This document shows positions 10,296 through 21,752 of a DNA stretch of 64,000 nucleotides, piece by piece. Below the pieces are notes generated by a model. The model did not search any database and was not told where the DNA came from. It saw only the letters and a list, made by a program, of their open reading frames with translations. How positions within the stretch are numbered: the first letter of the stretch is position 1; each line of letters opens with the position of its first letter. The stretch is from the NCBI RefSeq assembly GCF_009727055.1, contig NC_052357.1, positions 2,473,094 through 2,537,093 of the forward strand. The letters are read 5' to 3'. Position numbers and translations under genes: made by a program. Origin of the DNA: Benincasa hispida (Eukaryota > Streptophyta > Magnoliopsida > Cucurbitales > Cucurbitaceae).

Positions 10296-12042
10296 AGAGT
10301 TACTGATTGTGGGCACAAGTTGACTTACATTTAATTGTTTAAAAATTGACAACGGCATCAAATTTATGTTGGCCACCAAGTCACACGAGGCTTGCCCAAC
10401 ATAGCGTCCTTTCTATGGAGCAAGGAATAGTGAAAGCTTCCCAGGATCGCTCATCTTCGGTGGGTAAATAGATTGGAACTTTGCGTTAATGCCCAAACGT
10501 CGGCAAATTTTTTTAGTGCCTTCTTCTTAGTTACCATGTTCTCCAGAAACTTGGCATAGGCAGACATTTCCTCATCGCTTCACTGAAAAAGAAGTTTTAC
10601 ATGTAATTGGCATAGGTAGTGCCTCTCTACTACCTCAATTTTCTCTTTCTTCTTCTTGTGTTACCACCAATCTCAGGCTCCTTTGCGATGGAAGTTGTTC
10701 TACTCTAATCCTTCTTTTTCTCCCTTCATAGTCTTTCCACTACGCAATGTCAACAACCTGATATTGCTCCTTACTTGATCCCACTGGGTTGCATGCAAGT
10801 TCTGTAGAACTTGGCAATGCTCCTTGTGGTCTAATTTTCAACTCGTTCGCAATCTGGCCCATTTGCAATTCAAGGTTTGCAGATGGACGTAGCCTGACTT
10901 TGAAGCACTGTCTCGTTTTTCTCTATGTACTACTTCAATAGGCTCTCTAGAGAAGAAGATTGCGGTGGTTGTTGTGAGCTACTTGCTTTGATTGCTCTGT
11001 TGACCGTTGTTACGTTAAAATAATCCTTGTGGCCCTTCTTTTTTCGCCAAACAGATTTGAAAATTTGTTGTTAATTCTTCCAGGCAAATTAGAATGGTTT
11101 CTCCACCCAGGGTTGTAAGTGTTTGAAAAGAGATTATTCTTTACAAAATATACAGACTGTGGATTTTAGGGCAATCTTCCATCGCATGCCCATCACCGAA
11201 AGTCGCAACCTTGCGGTGTTTTTGACTTATTGCATTAATTTGTCCCACCTTGCAGTGTTGGGCTGCCGATTGCCATTCCTTGAATCAAATTCATCATTGC
11301 GGTCATTTGGTTTTGTAATGAAATAATAGCAACATTGTTTGTGTCAGAATCTTTAAGTCTCAATCTCTGGTCACTCTCCCTCCAGTCTTCATGGTTCTTG
11401 GAGATGCAGTCCAGGATATTCTTTCGTCTCATCGTACGTTTTGTCAAGGCAGACCACCAGTGGCTGTCGTATTGGTAGTGGTCTGCGAAGCAGGATTCAA
11501 ACCTTGATAGAAAATTTCCATTTGAAGGCAGTCTGGTAGCCCATTATGCAGACAATCCCAGACCAACCTTTTAAACCTCACCCAAGCATCACTGAGCGAT
11601 TTGTCCATATCTTGTTCAAAATTTGTAATAAGCTTCCTTCGTCTTGCGTTCTCGGTCGGTGGAAAGTACATTTTCATGAATTTTTCCCCTACTCCCAAGA
11701 AGTAATCTCTCCTGGTTCGAGCGAATAAGCCCATTTCCTAGCCTGATCATAAAGAGAAAATGGGAACAACGTTAGTCGAACTTCTTCAGCAGAGATGTTC
11801 GGGAACACAAAAGTATTGCAAATTTCAATAAAACTTCAGAGGTGGGCGTGCGGATCCTCGCTACGCCTTCCTTCGGATTGACCTGCAGTCTGGATCATCT
11901 GCAGCATCACTGATTTCATCTCGAATCTACTTCCGTCGAGGGTAGGCCTTATGATTCCCGGAGAGAAATCATAGAGATTTGGCGATGCATAATCCCTAAT
12001 GAGCCTATTACAATCATTTGCCAACAGAATCAGATTCGCCAT
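10296..12042 (-). pseudogene. Athila gag and gag-protease linker
   Basis: Minus-strand frame 12042-11836 gives the N-terminus (MANLILLANDCNRLIRDYAS, then SPGIIRPTLDG). The frame 11734-11444 gives the retrotransposon gag core with YFPPTENARRRK, SLSDAWVRFKRLVWDCLHNG and MEIFYQGLNP. The frame 11447-11235 continues with a glutamine-rich segment. Gag forms the virus-like particle. From about 11230 to 10296 no long frame survives because of dense indels. No zinc knuckle was found. The 5' end of gag near 12042 lies about 190 bp after the primer site, as usual for the family. Confidence 0.8.
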
Positions 12043-12233
12043 GACATTGTTATCATTTGGTGCTCACCTCCAGGCTACTCCGCCATCTCTTCTTTGTCTG
12101 ATTGTTGTTGCTGTTGGCGGTCTCTTAATCTCCTTCGAAACCTTCTCTCAATCTCTGGGTTGTAATTCGCCAGAGATTGAGAGTTCTGCAAAGAAATCAC
12201 AAAAATTACCGTTAACAAACTATTTTGCAAAAG

Positions 12234-12251
12234 TCCCCGGCAACGGCACCA
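12234..12251 (-). other. Athila primer-binding site (tRNA-Asp type)
   Basis: The plus-strand text TCCCCGGCAACGGCACCA matches the 3' end of plant tRNA-Asp (known ...CCCCGGCAACGGCGCCA) with one change. It lies 6 bp from the LTR end at 12258. It is therefore a reverse-transcription primer site and not a tRNA gene. Confidence 0.9.
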
Positions 12252-12257
12252 AAAACT

Positions 12258-13832
12258 TGATGCGTTGTTTTATTAAGTGGAAATATGGATGATATGCATT
12301 TGCGTTGTGCACTCAAGTTTCTCCAGCGAAATTCAAGTGTAAATTCCTTTGAGTTTACTAGTAAGTCCAGGGTCGAACACAGGGACTTGTGAAAATAGTT
12401 GTGTTGGTGATTTTTATGAAGAATTGCGGTAACCAGTTAAATAAATAAATCGTTGGGTTTTGTTGTTTACGTTAATGAAAATAAATAACGAATGCGGCAG
12501 AGTTTGAAAAGAGTTGGTAAACGGGAAATACNNNNNNNNNNNNNNNNNNNNNNNNNNNNNNNNNNNNNNNNNNNNNNNNNNAGGCTAGAACGCATGCGAT
12601 AAATATGCGATAAGTCTACAGGGTTTACACATAAACCTCTATCTCTAATTATGCGATGACAACATGACAATCACACAAATATGCGACCACATAATATCAT
12701 TCCCATTCCTAGGATGCATGTGATGAAAGTTGACAAACAGAGCTTATCTCTAAGTCCCTATCTCTTGTTTATGCAAGCCTAATCTTGCTCTTTCGAGTCC
12801 AGATTCTAACCTAGCTCTCTCGAGACATTAGGTTCTTTCTTTAGATTCTCTCTCGAGTAACTCTAAAGGGTATTTTGCACAGCATAAAACAAGACAATCG
12901 TAAGCAATGAACTCCTTAGGTCATGTTAGCTTAGTTCTTCTTAACCCATTCAACTAGTTTAGTTACTCATGCGTATTAAGAGAGTAAGCAGATGTAAAAA
13001 TAGAACTTCCATTGAATAGATGTGAAGATGAAGTACAAAATAACAATGCAAGTATAGTAAAGAGCCTGGTAGCAATTTCTTACTGCCAGGTGTTTACACT
13101 TTTTCTACTCGTGCTCTAAAGATATTCTCGCGAGAGTCGGCCCGCTCTCTGTTCTTACTCCCCAAGGTTCTCTCTCGAGTTGCCCTGGCCGATCTCGAGT
13201 GCCACCACTTTTCTCTTGCTTCGCCTTAAAAATGGAAGAAAACTATGAACAGAAGCAACTGGTTAACTCGTCAACCGATCAACTCCTTTTCTGAAGAATG
13301 CACTTGGTATTTATAGGGCATCAATGGCGAAAGGCGGCTTCTCTCTCCCAGTTGTACAGATGGGACAGCTTTAATTCCTGATTGACGCGTCGAATAATTA
13401 TCACTAATAAAGTTTAATGTACTTCGTGACCATTATCGGCTGTCAACTTAATTTGGATCCGACTATAATCAGTTTTCTGTCCCATCGCTCTTAATTATGC
13501 TTTCCCCCGCATGTGCCTACCATGTTGCGCTGACCAAGTTGCGGCGATTCTTCTTGGGCGAATGTTTGCGAGCAAGATCAATGCAAAGCCTTGCGGTGAA
13601 GTTGCACTTGACCAATGAATTCCTATGATCGCAATCTTTGCATTGTGTTAACGCATATTCTGCACAAAAATACAAAGATCAACTGTTCTAATGTAATAGA
13701 CGCATGTGACTGCAATATTATAGATTTTATGCTTAATGGACGCAAGTTAATTATATTTCATCAACGCAATCCAACATTGTTTAATAAATTAACACTATGA
13801 TGCGAGCAATCCAACATTTCTGCCCGTTATCA
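12258..13832 (-). repeat. Athila 5' LTR
   Basis: Direct partner of 5929-7589, starting TGATGCG and ending CCCGTTATCA, immediately followed by the GAAGA target duplication. It contains the N gap at 12532-12581, whose missing sequence can be inferred only from the partner LTR. Confidence 0.9.
12532..12581. other. Assembly gap (50 N) in Athila 5' LTR
   Basis: A run of N inside the LTR, corresponding to the segment around 6205-6345 of the other LTR, so the true missing length is probably greater than 50. Confidence 0.9.
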
Positions 13833-13965
13833 GAAGACATCCGCGCCTTTTCATCTATTTTTCCATGCATTTTATTGCGCGTTAACAGTTGTCATGTCTC
13901 TACCTCTCAATCATACTTCCACCACTTAATCTGTTAGTTAGAAGTAGGAGTAGTGCGTAGCCTTT
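13833..13965 (+). mobile_element. LTR-like unit copy 1, right part after Athila insertion
   Basis: Continuation of the unit broken at 5928. The phrases TAGTTAGAAGTAGGAGTAGTG here and TAGTTAGGAGTAGGAGTAGTG at about 15641 show the match. Copy 2 begins directly after it at 13966, so the two units are head to tail. Confidence 0.7.
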
Positions 13966-15727
13966 TGATGACATGCAGAAATGCATGTCATCTTATAGAC
14001 CTTTTATTTAGAAATTATGATGGCTGTAAAGCATAATATGCGGTGATTATATTAGGAATTCATGAGAAAATGAGTTTTCGGCATTCAGCATTAAGAATCT
14101 CGGCTAACCCATTATTATGCGTTATTATGCATTCAGCTATCTATTTTTATAGCTAACACAGGAAGTGGATGCAAACGCGGAAGCCGGACTACCGCATAGA
14201 CGACCGCTTGTGGAGAAACTCTCCATCGTAAACGTGAACGCATACGATCAACGAATGGGTGTTGAGGTAATTAGCCGCATGCGTCCATCGCATAGGAGTT
14301 GCGATCGTCAATCGATTGGATCATCGTGTAGAAATTGCGGTAATCAAGCGAATGCGGTTATTTCAAGATTGCGGCTACACGATAACGCATAATAGTGGGA
14401 TCACTCAAGGTTGGTGGAATGAACGCATCAACGCATATCTCGGGAAAATCAAAAGATGATGTTGACATTTCACCTACCACGCCGTTAGCAGCAGAGATTC
14501 AGAAAAGGACTAACGTGCCGTGAATGTCAGAATTAGAGCAGTCCATTAATGTTATCAGCGATCAAACTCTATAAATACAAGCCGCTGAGCAGAATTTCAA
14601 TTCATCCAGGGTTTTCGCTCAAGGATGGAATCCAAGGTTTTCGCCTGAGGTTCGCTTTAGGGCGGATCCTTGTGATCCAGACAAATGCGTTAAAAGAAAG
14701 CTTAAGAGTTCTTCATCTCCTTTCTCCATTCCGAGTGACGATCAGAGTTAGATCTCGAGGGAGTCAGCTCCACCACCCTTCCATGGCACCACCGGCAGCC
14801 TTGACACACATCTGCTGGAAGCAAGACATTGCTTTCAGCTGGTCATTTCATTTTCTCTTCTCTTCTTATATTGTATTGTATTACATATTGTGATTAAGGA
14901 ATTAATACATTATGTGTTCAATGCATTTCTATGTTTCCTTCGATTCCATCTCCATCTTCTTTACTCAGCATCCTTAACTTTCATTGCATCACTTAGTGAG
15001 ATTGCTAAAGTATCGCATACTTAGTCATGTGGATTAGAGATATGAAGCATGTAGTAAACCACTGAGAGGTGTGAATTGCGTGAGTGTGTGAAAAAACCTT
15101 ATTTGCTTAGTGTAAAGCTGTAGCAACGTTTTTCTATAGGCGGACGCAAAGCTTGTTTATGAGTAAAGTCAGCAACAACCAATTTCCCGTGAGGGTAAGT
15201 GGTTGGTCGCATTAAGCAATGTAAGCATATATTCACTAGAGATAGGAATAATCTTACGTCAACCAGGCTTTTGCAATTACCTTGTCTTATGTATGCGTCC
15301 ATCACACCTTTAGAGCTACTCGGTAGAGAGTCTATAGAAAGAACCTAAGACTCGGGAGAGCTAGGTTAGAATCGATGCTTGGGAGAGCTAGATTAAGGTT
15401 GCATAAGCAAGAATGGAGATTTAGGAATAAGTTCCATTTGCTAATACAAATCACGTGCATTTGCGGTGGGCGTGTATGGCATGAACGCATCAGCTTGTGT
15501 TGACTGAGGTTGCCCTTGCAATTAATCTTAAGGGCTACGATGAAGACATCCTCATGTTTTATCTGTTTTCCATCCATTTATTTCACGTCAACAGTTATCG
15601 TGTCTCTTCCTCTCATTCTTACTTCTCATTGCATTGTCTATTAGTTAGGAGTAGGAGTAGTGTTAGCATAGAAACCCCATCATCATTCTTTTATTCAACC
15701 ACTGCATACACATTATCACATATATCT
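13966..15727 (+). mobile_element. LTR-like unit, copy 2
   Basis: Starts TGATGACATGCAGAAATGC and repeats the order of copy 1: a CGCAT-rich segment, TATA at 14570, a pyrimidine leader (CATCCAGGGTTTTCGC), and a tail with GAGAGCTAG repeats near 15355-15405. No coding region. It differs from copy 1 by many substitutions and short indels, so the duplication is old. The plus-strand orientation is opposite to that of the inserted Athila. Confidence 0.6.
14570..14577 (+). promoter_or_regulatory. TATA box of LTR-like unit copy 2
   Basis: TATAAATA in the same ATCAAACTC context as at 4881. Confidence 0.45.
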
Positions 15728-16190
15728 AGCTACAAGTCCCTGAGTACGACCTTGGATCACCCGAGAAACTTGCGTTCGCGTTATACTTGGCGTGAGCACA
15801 AGAAAACTTATGACAGAAACGCATGGTCATCGCATACATTCGTTAACGCATAGTTCATTCCAACGCATGACCATCGACGCCTGATAATCAACGCATACAC
15901 TAAGAACATGCATCGCATATTGCGTCCCACATGATTTTAGCCATAAAGTTTTTGGCGGCTAATTTCATGTCACCACCTGCCGCATAACATTTAGCTACAA
16001 GTCCCTGAGTTCGACCTCAGATCACCCGAGAAATTTGCGATCTCGTTATACTTGGCGAGAGCGCAAGAAAACTTGTGACAGGAACGCATGGTCATTGCAT
16101 ATAAGATCAACGCATACTTTCTATTCCAACGCATGACCACCGACGCATGAGAACAAACGCATAGCCTAAGACATGCATCGCATAATAAGC
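15728..16190 (+). repeat. Tandem pair of LTR tail segments
   Basis: About 220 bp starting 'tagctacaagtccctgag' at 15728 recurs from about 15977 (tttagctacaagtccctgag). Both hold CACCCGAGAAA, GTTATACTTGGCG and repeated ACGCATG. The reverse complement of their start resembles the AAGTCCAGGGTCGAACACAG phrase of the Athila LTR, so they are 3' portions of LTRs. Between them 'aaagtttttggcggc' (about 15965) looks like an LTR/primer-site junction of an Athila-type element. Confidence 0.55.
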
Positions 16191-16208
16191 ATTACCTAAT
16201 TACTTTCA

Positions 16209-16272
16209 TCAAATAACAATGGACATTGAAGAGGGTGCACAATGTTGGCTTAAAACCAACGTTAAAGACAAT
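16209..16272 (+). repeat. 64-bp direct repeat, right copy
   Basis: Partner of 4236-4299, marking the right edge of the nested LTR block. Confidence 0.7.
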
Positions 16273-16470
16273 CTACTTTAAAGGGCTTTAATAACACTAT
16301 CTTTAGCCCAGAATTATTGTCCATTTTTTCAATTATATTTCGTTTTTGTAAATACCATGTCCCTTTTTTTCAATTATTGTCCAGAATTATTGTCCGTGTA
16401 TTCGATATAATTATTGTCCAATCAATTTTTAACGTCGGTTACAAAGTTAAAAACGGCATGTCCCTAAAAC
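16273..16470. mobile_element. CACTA-like transposon remnant
   Basis: Contains 'ttttaacgtcggttac' near 16425 and inverse-type 'ttaaaaccaacgtt' at 16250, plus repeats of 'cagaattattgtcc'. ACGTCGGTT-type subterminal repeats are a hallmark of plant CACTA (En/Spm) elements. No CACTA terminus or transposase was found, so this is a tentative remnant. Confidence 0.35.
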
Positions 16471-19153
16471 CAAGATAATCAACCTGTACATGCACAAAAT
16501 AAATTCTTAATTGCTTTCACAAATCCATAATAATAAGTTATAAAAGAGGAATTGGAGATGATAATTTAACTCTAAAACCAAGGTAATCCAACAAATTACC
16601 AAAACTCATAAGCGTTACATAGCAAAATTAAAATTTTCATCCAAGCAAGAGTGAGAACTTACTTTTAAACTATAAAATTCAAACTAAAACTAAAACAAAA
16701 ACAAAAACGAAACGAAATTGCACACACTTATTGTTATTATATAGTATTTTCTTAATAGTCTTTCAATTGCTCATTCGTTATGTTCTCTCCACCATCCACC
16801 ATAGATTTGATCCAAATCGAAAGCATGACTTCCTACAAGTAGAGAAAAATGGGCAAGCAACATATAATAAGTATATATAAAAACATATTAAAGAATGTTA
16901 TATATTAGGAAAATATGTCATTTGTTCTTCAATGTTGCACATCTTCACAAACTTAATATACAATTTACTAGGCTACAGAGATTAGCTTTTTCTTGGGGAA
17001 GCTTGCAATCCACCCATTCATTAGATTTTGCTCCATATTTGTGTGGGATTGCTTAAAAACAAGAAATGAAGAAGGCTGGCAAACATGTAAGGGTAGACTT
17101 CCTCAAAAATCTATTTTGCAACTTATGGACGACATCTTGTTCTATAGATTGGGACTCCACATTTACAAAGGACATCATCACTTTCTAAGGGTTTGTTGGA
17201 CCATTCCGAAGTCTAAACATCATTTTGTTTTGTGAACTAGTTCTCCACATTAACCAAGAGGCTAATAAACTTGCCAAGAACGGTGATAAAGGTCAAACAA
17301 TAGTAATTAGATTCAAACAAATTGCAGACTAAAGAGCATTAAACAACGAGCATAATTAAACCCCCACAATTAGGCAAATGATCAAAACTCTGCTGGAAAA
17401 AAAAAAGACATAAGTACATCCTCATATGAAAATATAGAAACAAATATTAGATATGAAAAATGAAACAAGTCTAGGGTAGACCACATTACTACTCATAAAT
17501 TTGAACACAGCCAAAAGCACGTCTATCAAAACAAAATTCAAAACTAAGTGTCTTAACTCCAAGAATTAGAAAATTGGACTTAGACATATCATCTTTAGTA
17601 ACCCATTTCATGATAATAAGACTTGATCTTCGGATCTTGATGATAGTTGTCTTATCTTCTTGTGTAAGTTCAAAATCTTAATAATATCATGTTGCATTTC
17701 ATCAATTTTTTCCTACCAAATATGCAAAATACACACACAATCAGTACAAAGTCATAATGGTCAAAATCTAACACACAACAAAAAAGAATTCCAAAGTTTA
17801 TATCATAAGTAAATAAGATTGACCAATGGATCAAACAAGCAGAAACAAGTAAACAAGCTTTCAAAATCACAAAGTCATCACGAAACTATAAACATGTCAC
17901 ACCCACAAACTATACATCCAAGTTTCTAAGAAAGAAGCCAAAACGAATAATATAACCTCAAAACTTACAAATAAGTAACATATCATATTTACCTTAACTA
18001 CCTCATCATTGAAAGTAGCACAACTATAAATGTTACATTGTATAAACATGGGGTAGGAACTCTTACCTTGTCTTTTATCCAACCTTTCAAATTAAATAAT
18101 GCTCTTTGACCTGTTTACATTACCAAAGTGACTGAGGCTTAAAACATGTCATATTTAATTCTTAAGTTGATAAAAAAAAAAACTTTCATAATCACAAAGT
18201 TACCACAAAACTATAAACTTGTCACACTGATAAACCATACTTTAACATCTGGGTTATAGGGTAAAACTCCCATTCCAAACACTAACCATCATAGGTCAAG
18301 CAATACTTGCAAGCAACAAGAATCGATGCCTAATGGGGGAAAAAACACCTATACACATGGAAGAAAGATTGAAATGAAAATACAAAGTTGTCTATCTAAT
18401 TGAAAAAGAAACTAAAACTTCTAAGAAGTTATTCCTTTTGTGTTTTCTCTCAACAACAAAAATAAACTTTAAAGAAAAAATTAGAATGCCATCAAGAAAT
18501 ATTAAGCGATCTTAGAAAACAGAGACATCTAACCTTAATCTCTTCCTTTAGCTCTATGTAGATATTGTCACTGGTAGACCATTCTTCTCGTCCAAACATC
18601 CAACCACCACTACAGAACACAAACAATGTTAAAAACCCATATGAAAAACTTCAAATTACTTTCGCAGAAGAATATGAAAATTCGATTCTTTTTTCCTTTA
18701 AAAACTTCAACAACGCTACCACAATTTGTAGGTAAAAACTAGCGAAGCAAACAACAATGTTTCTAAACAATTAAAAGATACTTCATTGACTTGGTAACAA
18801 GAGACAATTTCATGTCCATGACCCGATAGACAATCAATTTAGAGCTAACAACGTAAATAAAAATACTCGAAGACATGTCATTCACTAAGCACAAGCAGCC
18901 CTGAAAATTATCTAGGACAAACTTGGTCATGAAACGATCATATACAAATACTTGGAAGCCAAAAGAACATGAATACAATGCTTTCATACAAAAAAACAAG
19001 CAGCTTCACATTTAATCATACAAGATTTTTAGATGAAAGATGTAAAGCAATTATAACTGCAAAGGGGAAAAGAGTAGATTCTTACAGCAACTATGTTGCA
19101 GGCTTTAGAATCTCGTTCAACTTTCCTGCGACGGTCGTTTGGAAGCCATGTGC
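16471..19153. other. No supported gene
   Basis: AT-rich sequence with a few exon-like pieces on the minus strand bounded by GT/AG (17608-17712, 17993-18023, 18067-18110, 18534-18609). Their reading phases do not join into one open frame and I recognise no family, so they are not annotated as a gene. Confidence 0.45.
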
Positions 19154-19653
19154 TCAACCAAGTAAGACCAAGTTAGTTTATATATAATTGAATGAAAAGG
19201 ATTTTGATATACACTTGAACCACACCAAGTAAGACTATAAACCAAATACATATTTTTGAACTAATTTCATTCCAACATCAACAAATTTCAAGAAGCTTAA
19301 TCATTGGAACAAAACATAAATTAATGAAATAACACTTGAACCACACCAATCAAGCTCAATCAACCAAGTATGACCAAATTAATTTATATATAATTGAAAG
19401 AAAAAGGATTTTGATGTACACTTGAACCACACCAAGCAAGACTACCAACCAAGTATATATTCTTCAACTAATTTAATTCCAACATTTCAAAATTTCAAGA
19501 AGCTTAATCATTGGAACAAAACATAAAATTAATGAAATAATACTTGAGCCACACGAATCAAACTTAACCAACCAAGTAAGACCAAATTAGTTTATATACA
19601 ATTGAAAGAAAAGGATTTTGATATATACTTAAACTACACCAAGCAAGACTACC
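19154..19653. repeat. 207-bp tandem repeat, about 2.4 copies
   Basis: The phrase CAACCAAGTAAGACCAA recurs at about 19154, 19361 and 19568, with 'aagaagcttaatcattgg' repeating at the same 207-bp spacing. It is noncoding and likely a small satellite-like expansion. The solo LTR at 19659 was inserted at its right edge. Confidence 0.75.
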
Positions 19654-19658
19654 AACGA

Positions 19659-19972
19659 TGTTGGAATGCCTTGAATTTGTTTGTTGGCACTTCGAACAAC
19701 CAAGTACGGGGCTTCCAAAACCTATTCAGAATTTGTATTTAGCATATTTATTTATTTGTAGTTCTTTACGATTATGACCCTAGGGTTTAGAATAGTGTGC
19801 TATATAAATTCTCTAACCCTAGAGGCGCCGTTTGATGTAATTTTCTAAAAACATTCTCCCTAATAATACTGTTTTTCCTAATAATACCGTTAGTGAACCA
19901 CGTATATCTGTGTGTCGATCTTCTCTATCTCTACATTCCTTTTTGTGTTTTTTAATTGTCGATTTCGTAACA
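19659..19972 (+). mobile_element. Solo Ty1/copia LTR with 5-bp target duplication
   Basis: The element is 314 bp, starts TGTTGGAATGCC and ends TTTCGTAACA (TG..CA), and is flanked by identical AACGA at 19654-19658 and 19973-19977. It contains TATATAAATT near 19801 followed by a pyrimidine-rich segment, like an LTR promoter. No internal sequence adjoins it, so it is a solo LTR left by recombination between two LTRs. The superfamily is inferred from size and the TGTTGGAAT start. Confidence 0.8.
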
Positions 19973-20119
19973 AACGAGTAGATCTGAAAAAAGTATATAT
20001 ACACTTAGTACGCGAGCGCCGGATGTCGTGTGTAAAAAACTTGTTGCTTTGCGGCGGATGTAATGCCAAAGCAAAGATTGATGATGTGTATGATATGCGC
20101 TGTGTTGTCTTAATCACGA

Positions 20120-21631
20120 TTCTAAATAATATATGTGATACTACAAAAGTCACTGTAGAATGCGTTCATGTAGTTTAAGCATGTCACAAGTTTTCTTGCA
20201 TTGAAACCAAGTATAAGTGCATCGCAAGTTTCTCAGAGTGATCCGAGGTCGAACATAGAGATTGCAACGTTAATGCGATAATGATGTGATATATGCTATC
20301 GTAATCAAATTAATATTGTGAAGTGTTGAAAAGTAAAATGCAATGATAAATGCATAAACGGGTAAGGAGTAAAATGCGATGATAAATGAGTAAACAGGTA
20401 AATCGTAAAATGTGCTGGTAAATGAATAAATAGTGCAAAGTGTGTGTTAGCGAATGCAATGGAAAGTCTTATGAATCGAATAAGAGTGAGAACGGGTTTG
20501 GGGAAAGAACATCGCAAGTTTGTCAATCCTGTTGAGGACGCAACTAAGGTCTCGTCTTCCCTCGGCTTACACCTCTCGGTGATCGCCTGCATCACCATAT
20601 CTCTATGATGATTAGGGATGGACGTTTGCAAACGCAAGGTTGTTTCCATCTCTGGAAATACTTCTTGCTTTAGTTTAATGCATTCTATCAACCTTCTCTC
20701 GAGAGGTGAATTAGCGTCTTCACTTCTGCTCTCACAGGTGAAGGTGCCATTGAGCATGCGTTAACTAAACTTAGCTGACTCTTCAACATGGATTGACTTA
20801 CTCGCTCAATCCTTCCTCCGCATCCTGGAGGTTTAGTTACTCATGGTGAGAGAAATGGAAGATGAATGCGTTATGGTGAACAGAGAGATGAAGATGAACA
20901 TGCTAATGATATTAACTGGTAAAGATAAATTGTTTGTTATAGAGATACGAATGAAATACAAGAAATGAACAACAATCGATGAACAGAAAGTAAGAATAAA
21001 TGAGAGCAGTGTGTCAATGACTTGGCACGGATCCCAATTGGAGCTATTTTACTTACCGGCGTGATGGAGGAATGAGGTGGAGAACTTCCTTCTCATGAGA
21101 GTTCTCGAGGGAAGAGTGTCTATTTTTCTGTGTGATTTATTTTCTATGTCTCCCCCCTCCCTTCTCTATGTGTTGATGTTGCTACTTATAGACCTTAGCA
21201 CCTCCTGCGTCAGTGGTCCCACTCTGAAAAGTTACTTTTTCCTGTCGAGGCTTGGTGGGAATGTCCGCTCTGCTTCGCGTTCCGTTTTTCAGGTCGTACA
21301 TCAGAAAAGCTATACAATTTCATAAATCCTCGAGAATGCGTTGTTCTTCTTGTCCACGAGCAATCGTCGCATGCGGTGATACAAAATCCCCAAGACGTGT
21401 TGCTCTTTTTGTCCACGAGCAATCATCGCATGCAGTGATATCTGTTACCTGCAAAACAAAGATTTGGACATCCTTTTTGCCATCACAATGCGGTCAGCAG
21501 GTATGTTTCTAATACATTTACAATTTTTTTTTTCTAAGCCAATTTTAATATGTTTGACGCAACTTTTCCTTCCTATTGCCGCATATTCTAAGTAAGATGA
21601 TATAAATAACTTTTATTTTTACAAGTTATCA
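20120..21631 (-). mobile_element. Gypsy-type LTR-like block
   Basis: Shares architecture with the Athila LTR: a GAGGTCGAACATAG phrase at 20246, CACCTCTCGGTGATCG near 20569, repeats rich in CGCAATG/ATGCG, and an end GTTATCA at 21631 like the Athila LTR end. The left end is uncertain (somewhere in 20080-20165) and no target duplication was found. Internal short repeats 'aaaatgcgatgataaatg' occur at 20335-20420. No coding region. Probably a solo or truncated LTR. Confidence 0.5.
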
Positions 21632-21752
21632 CCAGACCTTGCGAATAGAGTTGAGACGACCAATCTGAAAAAAGTACAATGCCCATGACCGGATCGGAAG
21701 ACCCATGAATAGATCGGGCAAATAGACGACCGGATCGAAAAAACCCACAACT
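21632..21752. other. Unassigned linker between LTR-like block and copia pol
   Basis: Contains GACCGGATCG twice and no coding signal. Confidence 0.4.

Larger units (their letters stand above)
5929..13832 (-). mobile_element. Athila-type Ty3/gypsy retrotransposon, complete ends, integrase missing
   Basis: Read on the minus strand: 5' LTR 13832-12258, primer site 12251-12234, gag, protease, reverse transcriptase and RNase H, polypurine tract 7601-7590, 3' LTR 7589-5929. Both LTRs end TGAT...ATCA in the plus view, and the element is flanked by an identical 5-bp target duplication, GAAGA, at 5924-5928 and 13833-13837. RT-RNase H motifs (IFMDDFSIYG, LNWEKCHFM, EFDIEI) and the tRNA-Asp primer site indicate the Athila/Tat branch. 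After the RNase H tail (ADHLSRLE, PWYVDIVNYL) coding stops near 7858 and only about 260 bp remain before the polypurine tract, so integrase and any envelope-like ORF are absent. Several frame breaks make it non-autonomous. Two N gaps and a duplicated block show the internal assembly is imperfect. Confidence 0.9.

Noticed and set aside
12234..12251. Match to the tRNA-Asp 3' end considered as a tRNA gene
   Set aside because: Only the last 18 bases match, next to an LTR. It is the primer-binding site.
16993..17235. 80-residue plus-strand ORF
   Set aside because: No family resemblance, AT-rich context, no supporting promoter or splice evidence.
17608..18609. Four exon-like pieces on the minus strand (GGWMFGREEWSTSDN, QRALFNLKGWIKDK, CATFNDEVVK, EKIDEMQHDIIKILN) with GT/AG borders
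   Set aside because: Open frames of neighbouring pieces are not in compatible phases, stops occur when joined, and no family is recognised.
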